Of a DNA stretch of 64,000 nt, positions 35,596-45,537 are shown in pieces. A program made the position numbers and the translations under genes. This stretch comes from Sinomicrobium pectinilyticum (GTDB lineage Bacteria > Bacteroidota > Bacteroidia > Flavobacteriales > Flavobacteriaceae): NCBI RefSeq assembly GCF_003725735.1, contig NZ_RJTM01000108.1, positions 40,694-104,693 on the forward strand, given 5' to 3'. A model generated the notes under the pieces. It searched no databases. It worked only from the letters and a program-made list of their open reading frames with translations, and was not told where the DNA came from. Position 1 is the first letter of the stretch, and each line of letters opens with the position of its first letter.

Positions 35596-35611
35596 CCAAA
35601 TAAATAGAACT

Positions 35612-37393
35612 ATGAAAACAAAAAATAAAAATATCTGGATTATGGCGGGAATCCTTCTTTTCGGCTTTCTGCTGGGCTGGCTGGTGTTTGGCGGAAGCAG
35701 GGAAACGAAGGATAATCATGTGCACGGAAAAGAAAGCAGCGTTGCCCAAACATGGACCTGCTCCATGCATCCCCAGATAAGACAGAACGAACCCGGGAAA
35801 TGTCCGATATGCGGCATGGACCTGGTGCCACTGGAAGATGGTGTTTCAAGCGGGGACCCTGCTGTGGTGGAGATGAGCGAAAACGCGGTGAAGCTGGCCA
35901 ATATCCGTACAATGACCGTTGGCAGACAGGCCGCGGAGAAAGTGATCCGTCTCAATGGAAAGGTCGTGCCTGACGAACGTAAAGTATATGCGCAAACCAC
36001 ACATATACCCGGAAGGATAGAACAGCTTACCGTTAATTTTACCGGGGAAAGCGTAAAAAAGGGGCAATCCCTGGCCGTAGTGTATTCGCCCGACCTGGTG
36101 ACTGCCCAGGAAGAATTGCTGCAGGCCTATACTATCCGGAATGCCCAGCCCGAACTGTTCGAAGCAGCAAAACAGAAACTACGCAACTGGAAGATAGGAG
36201 AGGCACAGATAGACAGGGTGCTGACTGATCAGAGCCCGGTACAGCGCTTTCCCATAAGAGCTGATGTAAACGGTATTGTTACCGAAAAGAAAGTGGAGCT
36301 GGGAGACTATGTAGAGCGGGGAACGCCTCTTTATGAAATAGCCGACCTTTCTGCGGTATGGGTGCTTTTCGATGTTTACGAAAGCGAAATGGTATGGATA
36401 AAAGAAGGGAGCAAAGTAAACTATACCATTGCTTCTTTGCCCGGAGAGGTCTTTGAAGGCGTCGTATCTTTTATAGACCCGTTGATCGATGCACAGACCA
36501 GGGTAGCTACTGCCCGGGTGGAGGTATCGAACAAGGACGGGAGACTGAAACCCGAAATGTTTGCTTCCGGGGAAATACGGGTGATGCCCGGTTCGGCATC
36601 GGAAGAAGAGATCACCATACCGAAGACCGCAGTGTTATGGACCGGGGAGCGTTCTGTCGTTTATACCCGGGAAGGGGCAGGTAACAGGCCGGGGTTCAGA
36701 CTGCGTGAAGTCACCCTGGGGCCGTCCCTCGGAAATACCTATACCGTAAAAGCGGGATTGCAGGAAGGCGATGAAATTGTGGTTAACGGTACTTTTACCG
36801 TAGACGCAGCAGCACAACTGGCCGGGAAGCCAAGTATGATGAATCCGGAAGGAGGAAATAACAGTGCCGGGCACCATCACGGAAATTCCGGAACGGCTGT
36901 TCCCGGCACTATGGAAAGCCGGAATGCCCCGGTAAAAGCGAAGATTTCCGAAGAAGCCAAAGCCGCTTTGGAAAAAGTGACAGAGGCTTACCTGGTGCTC
37001 AAAGATGCATTGGTCGGTGGAGACCGGGCAGCAACAAAACAGGCCCTGGAATCGCTGGAATTTTCGATTGCATCCGTGGATATGTCACTTTTTAAAGGAA
37101 CATCGCATGAACGCTGGATGGATCTTCAGAAGGGATTGGACGGATATGTGGAACGTATGATAGGAGCGGCGGATATAGAAGGGATGCGGACGTATTTTAA
37201 ACCGCTATCCGACAACATGATTCGGATGGCGAATATGTTCGGGCCGTTTTCCGTAACTTTATACGTACAACACTGCCCTATGGCAGATTCGGATAAAGGG
37301 GCAGACTGGTTAAGTTTGTCGAAAGAAATACGCAATCCGTATTTCGGAGATAAGATGCTGAAATGCGGGGAAGTAACAAGTGAGATCAAATAA
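35612..37393 (+). CDS. CusB-type RND periplasmic adaptor with heavy-metal-binding and DUF3347 domains
   Basis: From the ATG at 35612 the protein is 593 residues. An N-terminal membrane anchor (NIWIMAGILLFGFLLGWLVF) is followed by a heavy-metal-binding domain at about 48-74 (WTCSMHPQIRQNEPGKCPIC then GMDLVPLE), the adaptor core (barrel-sandwich and beta-barrel; QTTHIPGRIEQLTVNFTGE, VNGIVTEKKVELGDYVERG), a His-rich linker (GHHHGNSG) and a C-terminal DUF3347 domain from about residue 445. The last 45 residues (HCPMADSDKGADWLSL, EIRNPYFGDKMLKCGEV) repeat the end of the next gene's product. It would hand copper from periplasmic carriers to the pump. An upstream start at 35564 runs through the hairpin and is rejected. 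Confidence 0.92.
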   Translation: MKTKNKNIWIMAGILLFGFLLGWLVFGGSRETKDNHVHGKESSVAQTWTCSMHPQIRQNEPGKCPICGMDLVPLEDGVSSGDPAVVEMSENAVKLANIRTMTVGRQAAEKVIRLNGKVVPDERKVYAQTTHIPGRIEQLTVNFTGESVKKGQSLAVVYSPDLVTAQEELLQAYTIRNAQPELFEAAKQKLRNWKIGEAQIDRVLTDQSPVQRFPIRADVNGIVTEKKVELGDYVERGTPLYEIADLSAVWVLFDVYESEMVWIKEGSKVNYTIASLPGEVFEGVVSFIDPLIDAQTRVATARVEVSNKDGRLKPEMFASGEIRVMPGSASEEEITIPKTAVLWTGERSVVYTREGAGNRPGFRLREVTLGPSLGNTYTVKAGLQEGDEIVVNGTFTVDAAAQLAGKPSMMNPEGGNNSAGHHHGNSGTAVPGTMESRNAPVKAKISEEAKAALEKVTEAYLVLKDALVGGDRAATKQALESLEFSIASVDMSLFKGTSHERWMDLQKGLDGYVERMIGAADIEGMRTYFKPLSDNMIRMANMFGPFSVTLYVQHCPMADSDKGADWLSLSKEIRNPYFGDKMLKCGEVTSEIK

Positions 37394-37421
37394 AAACAGA
37401 ATAACGTTAAATTACATACCA

Positions 37422-37985
37422 ATGAAAAACAGATTAGTAATAGCAATGCTGGCCCTGGCTACCGTAACAGGGATGTATTCCTGCAAACAGGAAAAAAAGG
37501 AAACCGTAAAGACCGTAGAGGAAAAACACGAAGATCATTCGGGGCACAAAGAAAATACGCACCATGAGGAAATGGTGGGTGACCTTTCTTTTAAGGACAA
37601 TAAGATAGCTAATGCCTATAGCCATTACATCCACGTAAAAACCGCTTTGGTGCATACCGATGCCAAAGAAGCGAAGAACGGTGCCGGAATGCTGGTCAAA
37701 GCCCTTTCGAAAGTGGAGAATGCCGGAAAGGCAACTGATTTTGCCAAAGAAATCGAGGGTACGGACGATGTGGAAAAGCAGCGTAAGGCTTTTTACGGGC
37801 TTTCGGAAGTCTTTACTTCCTTGATAGACGGGCAGATAGCTTCGGGCACGGTGTATAAACAATTTTGTCCCATGGCATTTGATTTTGAAGGAGCGTATTG
37901 GTTATCTTCCGAAGAAGAAATACGCAACCCTTATTTCGGGGATAAAATGCTGAAATGCGGAGAAGTTAAAGCGAGGCTGAACTAA
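37422..37985 (+). CDS. DUF3347 lipoprotein, probable copper-binding
   Basis: From the ATG at 37422 the protein is 187 residues with a lipobox (TVTGMYSCKQEKKE). A His/Glu-rich stretch (EEKHEDHSGHKENTHHEE) precedes the helical DUF3347 domain (IANAYSHYIHVKTALVHTDA). The C-terminus reads FCPMAFDFEGAYWLSSEEE and then IRNPYFGDKMLKCGEVKARL, nearly the same as the end of the CusB-like protein just upstream. Cys-Pro-Met and the final Cys are good soft-metal ligands. The DUF3347 domain of this gene looks like a duplicate of the adaptor's tail. It should be a periplasmic or outer-membrane-attached metal scavenger feeding the pump. Confidence 0.87.
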   Translation: MKNRLVIAMLALATVTGMYSCKQEKKETVKTVEEKHEDHSGHKENTHHEEMVGDLSFKDNKIANAYSHYIHVKTALVHTDAKEAKNGAGMLVKALSKVENAGKATDFAKEIEGTDDVEKQRKAFYGLSEVFTSLIDGQIASGTVYKQFCPMAFDFEGAYWLSSEEEIRNPYFGDKMLKCGEVKARLN

Positions 37986-38002
37986 AACCGGAAGGAAAAG
38001 GA

Positions 38003-38041
38003 GATGTGAGGTTGGTTCGGTAGATCCGGAAACCTCACATC
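38003..38041 (+). repeat. Perfect 11-base inverted repeat before the HMA-AraC gene
   Basis: GATGTGAGGTT (38003-38013) and AACCTCACATC (38031-38041) pair perfectly over a 17-base loop. No T-run follows. It may uncouple the regulator from the efflux operon or bind a regulator. Confidence 0.6.
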
Positions 38042-38055
38042 CCGATATCCGTAGC

Positions 38056-38619
38056 ATGAAACTTCATATTAAAAATATGGTTTGCAGTCGTTGCAAGATG
38101 ATTGTACGGGCCGAACTGGAGAAACTGGGGTTACGGCCTTTGTCCGTAGAACTCGGGGAGGTAGAAGTGTCCGGAGAGATCTCCGCAGAGCGTAAAACCG
38201 AGGTGGAAAGAGCCCTGGAAAAATATGGTTTTGCACTTATAGATGATAAAAAGAGCAGGCTCATCGAAAAAGTAAAAAACAAGATCATAGAACTCATACG
38301 CGGTCAGGAAAAAGAATTCCCGAAAACAAACATGTCCGACTACCTGAGCAGGGAACTTCACCATGATTATACTTATATCAGCAATCTGTTTACCCAGACC
38401 GAAGGGACTACCATCGAAAAATATTTTATTGCCCAGAAGATCGAGCGGGTAAAGGAGCTCCTGGTTTATGACGAATTGTCGTTGAGTGAGATTGCTTTTC
38501 AGTTGCACTATTCCAGTGTGGCACACCTGAGCCGGCAGTTTAAGAAAGTTACGGGACTTACCCCGTCTCATTTTAAAAAGCTTGGGGAACAAAAGCGGAA
38601 ACCGTTGGAGGAGTTGTGA
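38056..38619 (+). CDS. AraC family regulator with N-terminal HMA-like metal domain
   Basis: The 187-residue protein fuses two parts. Residues 1-65 look like a heavy-metal-associated (HMA) ferredoxin fold with the metal motif M8-V-C10-S-R-C13 in HIKNMVCSRCKMIVRAELEK. Residues about 85-180 are an AraC-type DNA-binding domain with two helix-turn-helix units (LSEIAFQLHYSSVAHLSRQF, then KKVTGLTPSHFKKL). There is no separate ligand-binding cupin domain, so the HMA part would be the sensor, most simply for Cu(I). It lies between the efflux operon and copA, and a perfect inverted repeat at 38854-38882 upstream of copA is a likely binding site. This family is seen in Bacteroidota copper loci, but I know of no direct proof of its mechanism. 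Confidence 0.85.
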   Translation: MKLHIKNMVCSRCKMIVRAELEKLGLRPLSVELGEVEVSGEISAERKTEVERALEKYGFALIDDKKSRLIEKVKNKIIELIRGQEKEFPKTNMSDYLSRELHHDYTYISNLFTQTEGTTIEKYFIAQKIERVKELLVYDELSLSEIAFQLHYSSVAHLSRQFKKVTGLTPSHFKKLGEQKRKPLEEL

Positions 38620-38623
38620 TGCG

Positions 38624-38752
38624 TTGAATGGAGCATGGCTTGGCTTATTAATAGAATCCGGTATTTTAAAAGAAGAATTTGTAATGGAGTTGCTTAGGGA
38701 GAATGAAGAGCTTTTAAAAATGTTATCTTCTATGCGTAAGAGATTAAGTTAG
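38624..38752 (+). pseudogene. C-terminal fragment of a four-helix-bundle protein gene
   Basis: In frame from 38624 the reading is NGAWLGLLIESGILKEEFVM and then ELLRENEELLKMLSSMRKRLS before a stop. This fits the last helices of four-helix-bundle (23S rRNA-intervening-sequence) proteins, but no start or first helices remain. A CAATCT-rich decayed run (38790-38832) follows. It is a different branch from the copy at 3068. The 313-base gap 38620-38932 otherwise holds the operator below. Confidence 0.55.
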
Positions 38753-38853
38753 ATTGAAAAAAGATTTAATTAATAAGAGATGTTAATCTTCCCCAATCTC
38801 TATTCAATCTCCATTCAATCTTCTAACAATCTATATAAAAAAGGAACAGTAAA

Positions 38854-38882
38854 TTATACAATCCTTTTCCAAAATTGTATAA
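38854..38882. promoter_or_regulatory. Perfect inverted repeat upstream of copA, probable metal-regulator operator
   Basis: TTATACAAT (38854-38862) and ATTGTATAA (38874-38882) are perfect 9-base arms with an 11-base spacer, so half-site centres are 20 bases apart, two helical turns. It lies 51 bases before the copA ATG. The HMA-AraC regulator next door is the best candidate to bind here. Confidence 0.65.
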
Positions 38883-38932
38883 CACATCCTCATACTTTAA
38901 ACCGGAACTTTGTCAGGTAAAATAGGAGAATT

Positions 38933-41509
38933 ATGAAACATACCTATAAAATAACAGGGATGTCGTGCACTGGCTGTAAAAATCATGTAGAAGGCATTTT
39001 GCAGAAAGTGGAAGGCATTACCGGAGTTACCGTAGATCTGCAAAAGGCCGAAGCCGAAGTAGAAATGGAAAATCATGTTCCGCTGAAAAAACTGCAACAG
39101 GCACTCGAAGATGATGGAGGGCATTACGGGATACAGGCTCCCGGACATGACAAGAAAGAGAAGGGCGGTAGTTGTTGTGGTTCCCATGGGGATGATCACC
39201 ATGCTCCTGATCATAAAAAAGCAGACAAGAAAGTTTCCGGTAGCGGTAGCGGCGTTTATTACTGCCCGATGCATTGTGAAGGAGATAAAACCTACGATAA
39301 GCCCGGAAGTTGTCCTGTTTGCGGCATGGACCTGGTGGAAGCACCTTCCCTTGCAAAGAAAAAGACAAAATATACCTGCCCCATGCATCCTGAAGTAGTG
39401 AAGGACGAGCCCGGTTCCTGCCCTATATGCGGTATGGACCTGGTGCCGATGGAGGCCGATGAGGAAGAGGAGGGCCAGACCTATAAAAAACTGCTCCGAA
39501 AATTTAAAGTAGCGGTTGCTTTTACCGTCCCGGTATTTTTGATCGCCATGTCCGAAATGTTACCGGGAGATCCGTTGGGGACATGGATGCCCTGGAAATA
39601 CTGGAACTGGATCCAGTTCGGATTATCGCTTCCCGTCGTTTTCTACGCCACATGGATGTTTTTCGAAAGGGCATATAGGTCGGTGGTGAGCTGGAATCTC
39701 AATATGTTTACCCTTATTGGTATCGGAGCCGGTGTTGCCTGGTTATTCAGCGTGGGAGCCTTGTTGTTCCCGGGGATTTTCCCGGAACAATTCAAGTCGC
39801 ATGGAGGAACGGTGTATGTATATTTTGAAGCGGCCACAGTGATATTAACGCTGGTATTGCTCGGACAATTACTCGAAGCCAGGGCGCATGGCAAAACCAA
39901 TTCCGCTATAAAGGAATTATTGAAACTGGCTCCTAATAATGCCACTAAAATAGTAGACGGAAAAGAAAAGGTAGTGAGCCTGGATGATGTAAATGAAGGT
40001 GATCTTTTAAAGGTGAAACCGGGAGAGAAAATACCTGTGGACGGTGTTATAAAAGAGGGAGAAAGTGCTATTGACGAATCCATGATATCCGGGGAACCTA
40101 TCCCGGTAGATAAGAAAGCCGGGGATAAAGTCAGTTCGGGTACCATTAACGGGAACAGGAGTTTTGTCATGGAAGCGGAAAAAGTAGGGTCGGAAACCCT
40201 GCTTTCGCAGATTATCGAAATGGTAAATTCAGCCAGCAGATCGAGGGCACCTATACAAAAACTGGCCGACCGGATCTCCGGGTATTTTGTGCCTATTGTG
40301 GTAGTGGTGGCTGTAATTACAGGCATTGTCTGGGCCTTTTTCGGTCCGCAGCCGGCGTATGTATACGCTTTTGTAAATGCCATAGCGGTACTTATCATTG
40401 CCTGTCCGTGTGCCCTGGGATTGGCTACTCCCATGTCGGTCATGGTAGGAGTAGGGAAAGGCGCTCAATCCGGCGTATTGATCAAGAACGCAGAAGCCCT
40501 GGAGCGCATGAATAAAATAGATGTGGTTATTATTGACAAGACCGGAACAGTCACCGAAGGAAAACCTTCTGTGGAAAAGGTCGTTGCTTCCGGAGATTCG
40601 GATGAAACGGAATTGCTGCAAAAAATAATATCCCTGAACAGTCATAGTGAACATCCTTTGGCACGGGCTACCATGCGATATGCCGAAGAGAAAGAGGTAG
40701 AACCTCGCCGGGTAACCGATTTTGAGGCTGTTACCGGGAAAGGGGTCATCGCCTACCATGCGGAAACCCATGGCCATGAGTCAGAGGGGAAAGGGGCTTT
40801 ATTAGCTTTGGGCAATGAGAAACTGATGGAGCAGGTAAAAGCAGAAATACCGGCGGATTTGCGCAGAAAAGTAAAAACGGAACAGGAACAGGGAAAAACC
40901 GTATCCTACCTGTCCGAAGCCGGCAAGGTCCTCGGTTTTGTGGTGATTTCCGATAAAATAAAGGGGACCAGCAAAGACGCTATCAAAAAATTGCATGCAG
41001 AGGGATTGGAAGTTATTATGCTTACCGGTGATAACGAAGACACTGCCAGAGCCGTCAGTAAAACCCTGAACCTGGATGGATTTAAAGCACAGATGTTACC
41101 GGAAGATAAGCAGAAAGAGGTAAAGCGGTTGCAGAATGAAGGGAGAAAAGTAGCCATGGCGGGAGACGGGATAAACGATGCCCCGGCCCTGGCACAGGCC
41201 GACATAGGTATAGCTATGGGAACAGGGACTGATGTAGCGATAGAGAGCGCAGAGATAACCCTGGTGAAAGGGGACCTGAAAGATATAGCCAAGGCACGTA
41301 TGCTGAGCCATAAGGTAATGCGGAATATAAAAGAGAACCTGTGGTTTGCCCTGGGGTATAACATATTGGGAATACCCATTGCTGCCGGCGTACTGTACCC
41401 TGTATTCGGGCTCCTGCTTTCTCCTATGATCGCTGCCCTGGCCATGAGCTTCAGTTCGGTGTCCGTTATTGCCAATTCACTTCGCCTGAGAAAGGCGAAA
41501 ATCGGGTAG
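38933..41509 (+). CDS. copA: Copper-translocating P-type ATPase (CopA-like) with HMA and two HMBD domains
   Basis: The 858-residue P1B ATPase exports Cu(I) from the cytoplasm. Order: an HMA domain (TGMSCTGCKNHVEG, Cys12 and Cys15), two heavy-metal-binding zinc-ribbon-like domains (YYCPMHCEGDKTYDKPGSCP then VCGMDLVEA; YTCPMHPEVVKDEPGSCPIC then GMDLVPM), eight membrane helices, the actuator (IDESMISGEPIPV), the transport motif ACPCALGLATP at about residue 489, the phosphorylation site DKTGT at about 534, SEHPLA and GDGINDAPALAQADIGIAMG. The CPC motif marks copper or silver rather than zinc. An AGGAG ribosome-binding site ends about five bases before the ATG. A perfect inverted repeat just upstream suggests metal control. 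Confidence 0.95.
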   Translation: MKHTYKITGMSCTGCKNHVEGILQKVEGITGVTVDLQKAEAEVEMENHVPLKKLQQALEDDGGHYGIQAPGHDKKEKGGSCCGSHGDDHHAPDHKKADKKVSGSGSGVYYCPMHCEGDKTYDKPGSCPVCGMDLVEAPSLAKKKTKYTCPMHPEVVKDEPGSCPICGMDLVPMEADEEEEGQTYKKLLRKFKVAVAFTVPVFLIAMSEMLPGDPLGTWMPWKYWNWIQFGLSLPVVFYATWMFFERAYRSVVSWNLNMFTLIGIGAGVAWLFSVGALLFPGIFPEQFKSHGGTVYVYFEAATVILTLVLLGQLLEARAHGKTNSAIKELLKLAPNNATKIVDGKEKVVSLDDVNEGDLLKVKPGEKIPVDGVIKEGESAIDESMISGEPIPVDKKAGDKVSSGTINGNRSFVMEAEKVGSETLLSQIIEMVNSASRSRAPIQKLADRISGYFVPIVVVVAVITGIVWAFFGPQPAYVYAFVNAIAVLIIACPCALGLATPMSVMVGVGKGAQSGVLIKNAEALERMNKIDVVIIDKTGTVTEGKPSVEKVVASGDSDETELLQKIISLNSHSEHPLARATMRYAEEKEVEPRRVTDFEAVTGKGVIAYHAETHGHESEGKGALLALGNEKLMEQVKAEIPADLRRKVKTEQEQGKTVSYLSEAGKVLGFVVISDKIKGTSKDAIKKLHAEGLEVIMLTGDNEDTARAVSKTLNLDGFKAQMLPEDKQKEVKRLQNEGRKVAMAGDGINDAPALAQADIGIAMGTGTDVAIESAEITLVKGDLKDIAKARMLSHKVMRNIKENLWFALGYNILGIPIAAGVLYPVFGLLLSPMIAALAMSFSSVSVIANSLRLRKAKIG

Positions 41510-41573
41510 AAATGTTTTTTCAGGCGCATTGTCTCCCGTTCCACTGTTTATTCCTTAGTTTTGAAAAACACAG

Positions 41574-41960
41574 ATGGATAAAAATATAATGGCTATGAAG
41601 ACATCAGAAAATAAAAGCGAAGTATCCTTTACCTGTTCCGGAATATCATGGGAAAAAGTGGATAAGGGTATTGAGCGCCAGTTTATAGGATATGACGCTC
41701 GCATAATGATGGTAAAAGTAAAGTTTGAAAAGGGAGCCGTAGGGTATCTGCACCATCACTATCATTCCCAGGCGACCTATGTAGCTTCGGGAGTATTCGA
41801 AATAACCATAGACGGGAAAAAGAAGACCCTGAAGGAGGGTGATGGTTTCTTTATCCCGTCCGATGTACCCCATGGGGCCGAGTGCCTGGAAGACGGTATG
41901 CTTATCGATGTCTTCAGCCCGGCGAGGGAGGATTTCCTGGAGGTTATCCGAAAGGGTTGA
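41574..41960 (+). CDS. Cupin domain protein
   Basis: The 128-residue cytoplasmic protein is a single cupin barrel. Cupin motif 1 is GYLHHHYHSQATYVASGVFE, with the His ligands and the conserved glycine; motif 2 is LKEGDGFFIPSDVPHGAECL, with the final His ligand. It probably binds a divalent metal. Its substrate is unknown. It lies 64 bases after copA on the same strand and may be part of the copper island by read-through, but it has no known tie to copper. Three in-frame ATG codons (41574, 41589, 41595) make the exact start uncertain. It converges with the next gene, six bases apart. Confidence 0.82.
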   Translation: MDKNIMAMKTSENKSEVSFTCSGISWEKVDKGIERQFIGYDARIMMVKVKFEKGAVGYLHHHYHSQATYVASGVFEITIDGKKKTLKEGDGFFIPSDVPHGAECLEDGMLIDVFSPAREDFLEVIRKG

Positions 41961-41965
41961 TAAGT

Positions 41966-43249
41966 TTAGCGGTTAAACGGGTACTCATTGATCCAGTGAA
42001 AACCCCTGTTGATAAGGAGAAAATCATTGAGGTCCTTTTTCTTCATGGTTATACTTATGCTGTCCCTTCCGTAAGTACCAGTGGCATAAAACAAACTGTC
42101 CCGGACTTCATAAGTGAAGGAATGTACCTTGGTCGTATCTTGCCACGATGCCAGCATAAGGGTATGTTTTAGGGTATCCGTATCATTTTTGAGGGGAGTG
42201 ATCTTGTCATTCATTTTTACAATGCCGGTACTCCGGCGGTCTATTACTATTCGTTTCCACCGGAGCGTATCGGTAAGCAAGGGCGGTATGGTATCGCCGT
42301 TATATATAAAATCTTTCACATCATAAATCCCATAGAGCGCCGGAAGTGATGCTTTGTCTCTGCGTTCTGTATAGTATTCGTGAGTATTGATGACCCGGGG
42401 AATAACAAAATGAAGTATGAAAATCCCTTTGAATATATACCCGGCAATGCGGATCTTTTTACGTGAAGAGTACGGAAGTATCTGTTCCGGAGGTGCGGTC
42501 TTGTTAAAGAGGAAGAAATTCAAAAAAGCTTTGATATGAGCACTGAGAATAATGGCACAGATAAACATGAGATGGAAAGAGAGAAGTTTCACCGGGATAT
42601 CATAACTCATATTCATTAAAAAAACATTCAGCATAACCCCGAAGCCTATAAGAGCTCCCAATCGTTCTGTTTGTCTGAAAAGCAGTAAAACACCTCCCAG
42701 GGCTTCTGCAATTCCGGAGAACCTGGTATAGGTGTCGGAGTACTCCATAAAATTCCACATGAGTCCCATGGGGGAGGAGTCGCCATACGTTTTTATGAGG
42801 TCGAACAAACTCAAATTGGAAAATTGTGTCGGAATAATTTTGATGATACCGTATGTCAATAGTAGAAATGCGGTATAGTATCGTAGAAAGACGATCTGAT
42901 AGCGGAACAAATTGTTGTAGTGTTCTCTTTTTCTATCCGACACAGACCAGATAATAGTTCCTGCTGTTGCAATGAGCAGTTGAACAAACACCTGAAGATA
43001 AGCTAAAGTTATATCCCCGCTGCCTCTTCCGTTTAATGGCAGTTCCTCTGTAATATGAAATATATGATCAGCCGTCCATAGCGATAACCATTGCCAGAAC
43101 TGACCGATCCAATGGGAGAGATATTGCCCGTAAGGAATATAATTAACAGGAAACGGAAAAATATAGAATAGGGTATAAAGAAAGATAAACCGGAACAATA
43201 CTTTTTGAGCCGTGTTCCAGCGTACGGCTTGTAGTGTATCAGTTGTCAT
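41966..43249 (-). CDS. DoxX-like polytopic membrane protein
   Basis: The 427-residue protein has about eight membrane helices in residues 15-300 (FRFIFLYTLFYIFPFPVNYI, YLQVFVQLLIATAGTIIWSV, YYTAFLLLTYGIIKIIP, GIAEALGGVLLLFRQTERLG, IGFGVMLNVFLMNMSYDI) with a DoxX-type pattern of a Gly-rich helix near GALIGFG. The last 125 residues are a soluble, Asp/Thr-rich beta domain (GTYGRDSISITMKKKDLNDF). Similar proteins are annotated DoxX family or hypothetical in Bacteroidota. The function is unknown. It is convergent with the cupin gene and transcribed away from a terminator behind groEL. Confidence 0.7.
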   Translation of the reverse strand: MTTDTLQAVRWNTAQKVLFRFIFLYTLFYIFPFPVNYIPYGQYLSHWIGQFWQWLSLWTADHIFHITEELPLNGRGSGDITLAYLQVFVQLLIATAGTIIWSVSDRKREHYNNLFRYQIVFLRYYTAFLLLTYGIIKIIPTQFSNLSLFDLIKTYGDSSPMGLMWNFMEYSDTYTRFSGIAEALGGVLLLFRQTERLGALIGFGVMLNVFLMNMSYDIPVKLLSFHLMFICAIILSAHIKAFLNFFLFNKTAPPEQILPYSSRKKIRIAGYIFKGIFILHFVIPRVINTHEYYTERRDKASLPALYGIYDVKDFIYNGDTIPPLLTDTLRWKRIVIDRRSTGIVKMNDKITPLKNDTDTLKHTLMLASWQDTTKVHSFTYEVRDSLFYATGTYGRDSISITMKKKDLNDFLLINRGFHWINEYPFNR

Positions 43250-43324
43250 AATTTAATTGATTGATGGACAACTAAATAATAGAAAATTTTTAAAAAACGA
43301 AAACGGATTAAAAAAATATTAACA

Positions 43325-43363
43325 AAAAAGTCCGGGATTTTAAAGCAAACCCCGGACTTTTTA
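43325..43363. terminator. Terminator of the groES-groEL operon
   Basis: AAAGTCCGGG (43327-43336) and CCCGGACTTT (43351-43360) form a 10-base stem with T-runs on both sides. It lies just after the groEL stop in the minus direction. Confidence 0.88.
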
Positions 43364-43400
43364 AAAGTTATAAATTCTCTTTCTCAGGAGAGAGAAGGAA

Positions 43401-45047
<1,647 letters not shown>

Positions 45048-45091
45048 TTAATGTCTTTTAGTTAATGGGTATTAAATAAAGTAATGAGGAG

Positions 45092-45370
45092 CTATACAAT
45101 AGCAAGGATGTCACTTTCGCGCATCATCAGATAATCGGTGCCTTCCAGTTTGAGTTCCGTACCCGAATATTTTCCGTAAAGAACAGTATCACCAACTTTT
45201 ACAGTTAACGGTTCGTCCTTAGTGCCGGGACCAACTGCAACAACAACACCTTTTTGTGGTTTTTCTTTTGCAGAATCGGGGATAATGATTCCTGAAGCGG
45301 TTGTTGTTTCTGCGGCAACAGGTTCTACCAGAACTCTGTCTGCAAGCGGTTTAATGTTTACTTTAGCCAT
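45092..45370 (-). CDS. groS: 10 kDa co-chaperonin GroES
   Basis: The 92-residue lid protein begins [20 protein letters not shown], with the mobile loop [20 protein letters not shown] and the roof region [20 protein letters not shown], ending [11 protein letters not shown]. Length and sequence are standard for Bacteroidota. It is the first gene of groES-groEL and should be induced by heat or unfolded proteins. Confidence 0.98.
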   Translation of the reverse strand: MAKVNIKPLADRVLVEPVAAETTTASGIIIPDSAKEKPQKGVVVAVGPGTKDEPLTVKVGDTVLYGKYSGTELKLEGTDYLMMRESDILAIV

Positions 45371-45457
45371 CTTATTATTTTTATAGGATTTAGATTAATT
45401 TTTGAACTATGCAGAATCAGACAGAAATTATGCCAACATGATCGTACCTGCTAAAAA

Positions 45458-45487
45458 GAAAGGTAAACTGACAATTTTGTAAACAAA
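45458..45487 (-). promoter_or_regulatory. Promoter of groES-groEL
   Basis: On the minus strand TTTG (45487-45484), an 18-base spacer and TACCTTTC (45465-45458) match the Bacteroidota pattern with one change at the last base. It lies about 90 bases before the GroES ATG. Confidence 0.6.
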
Positions 45488-45517
45488 AATGCCAACTTAT
45501 GACAAGCTGGCATTTTT
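45486..45517. terminator. Terminator between secG and groES
   Basis: AAAATGCCAACTT and AAGCTGGCATTTT pair with one mismatch around a five-base loop, with a T-run on each side. It would end the secG message before the groES promoter. Confidence 0.82.
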
Positions 45518-45537
45518 TGATGTATGTATTTAGCAGA

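Noticed and set aside
38780..38832. Repeated CAATCT-like units, considered as a CRISPR or satellite
   Set aside because: Units are too short, irregular and without spacers; this is decayed low-complexity sequence after a four-helix-bundle remnant.
41574..41960. Cupin gene as a dedicated copper-resistance component
   Set aside because: Only its position after copA suggests this; the cupin motifs give no hint of copper and no other link is seen.
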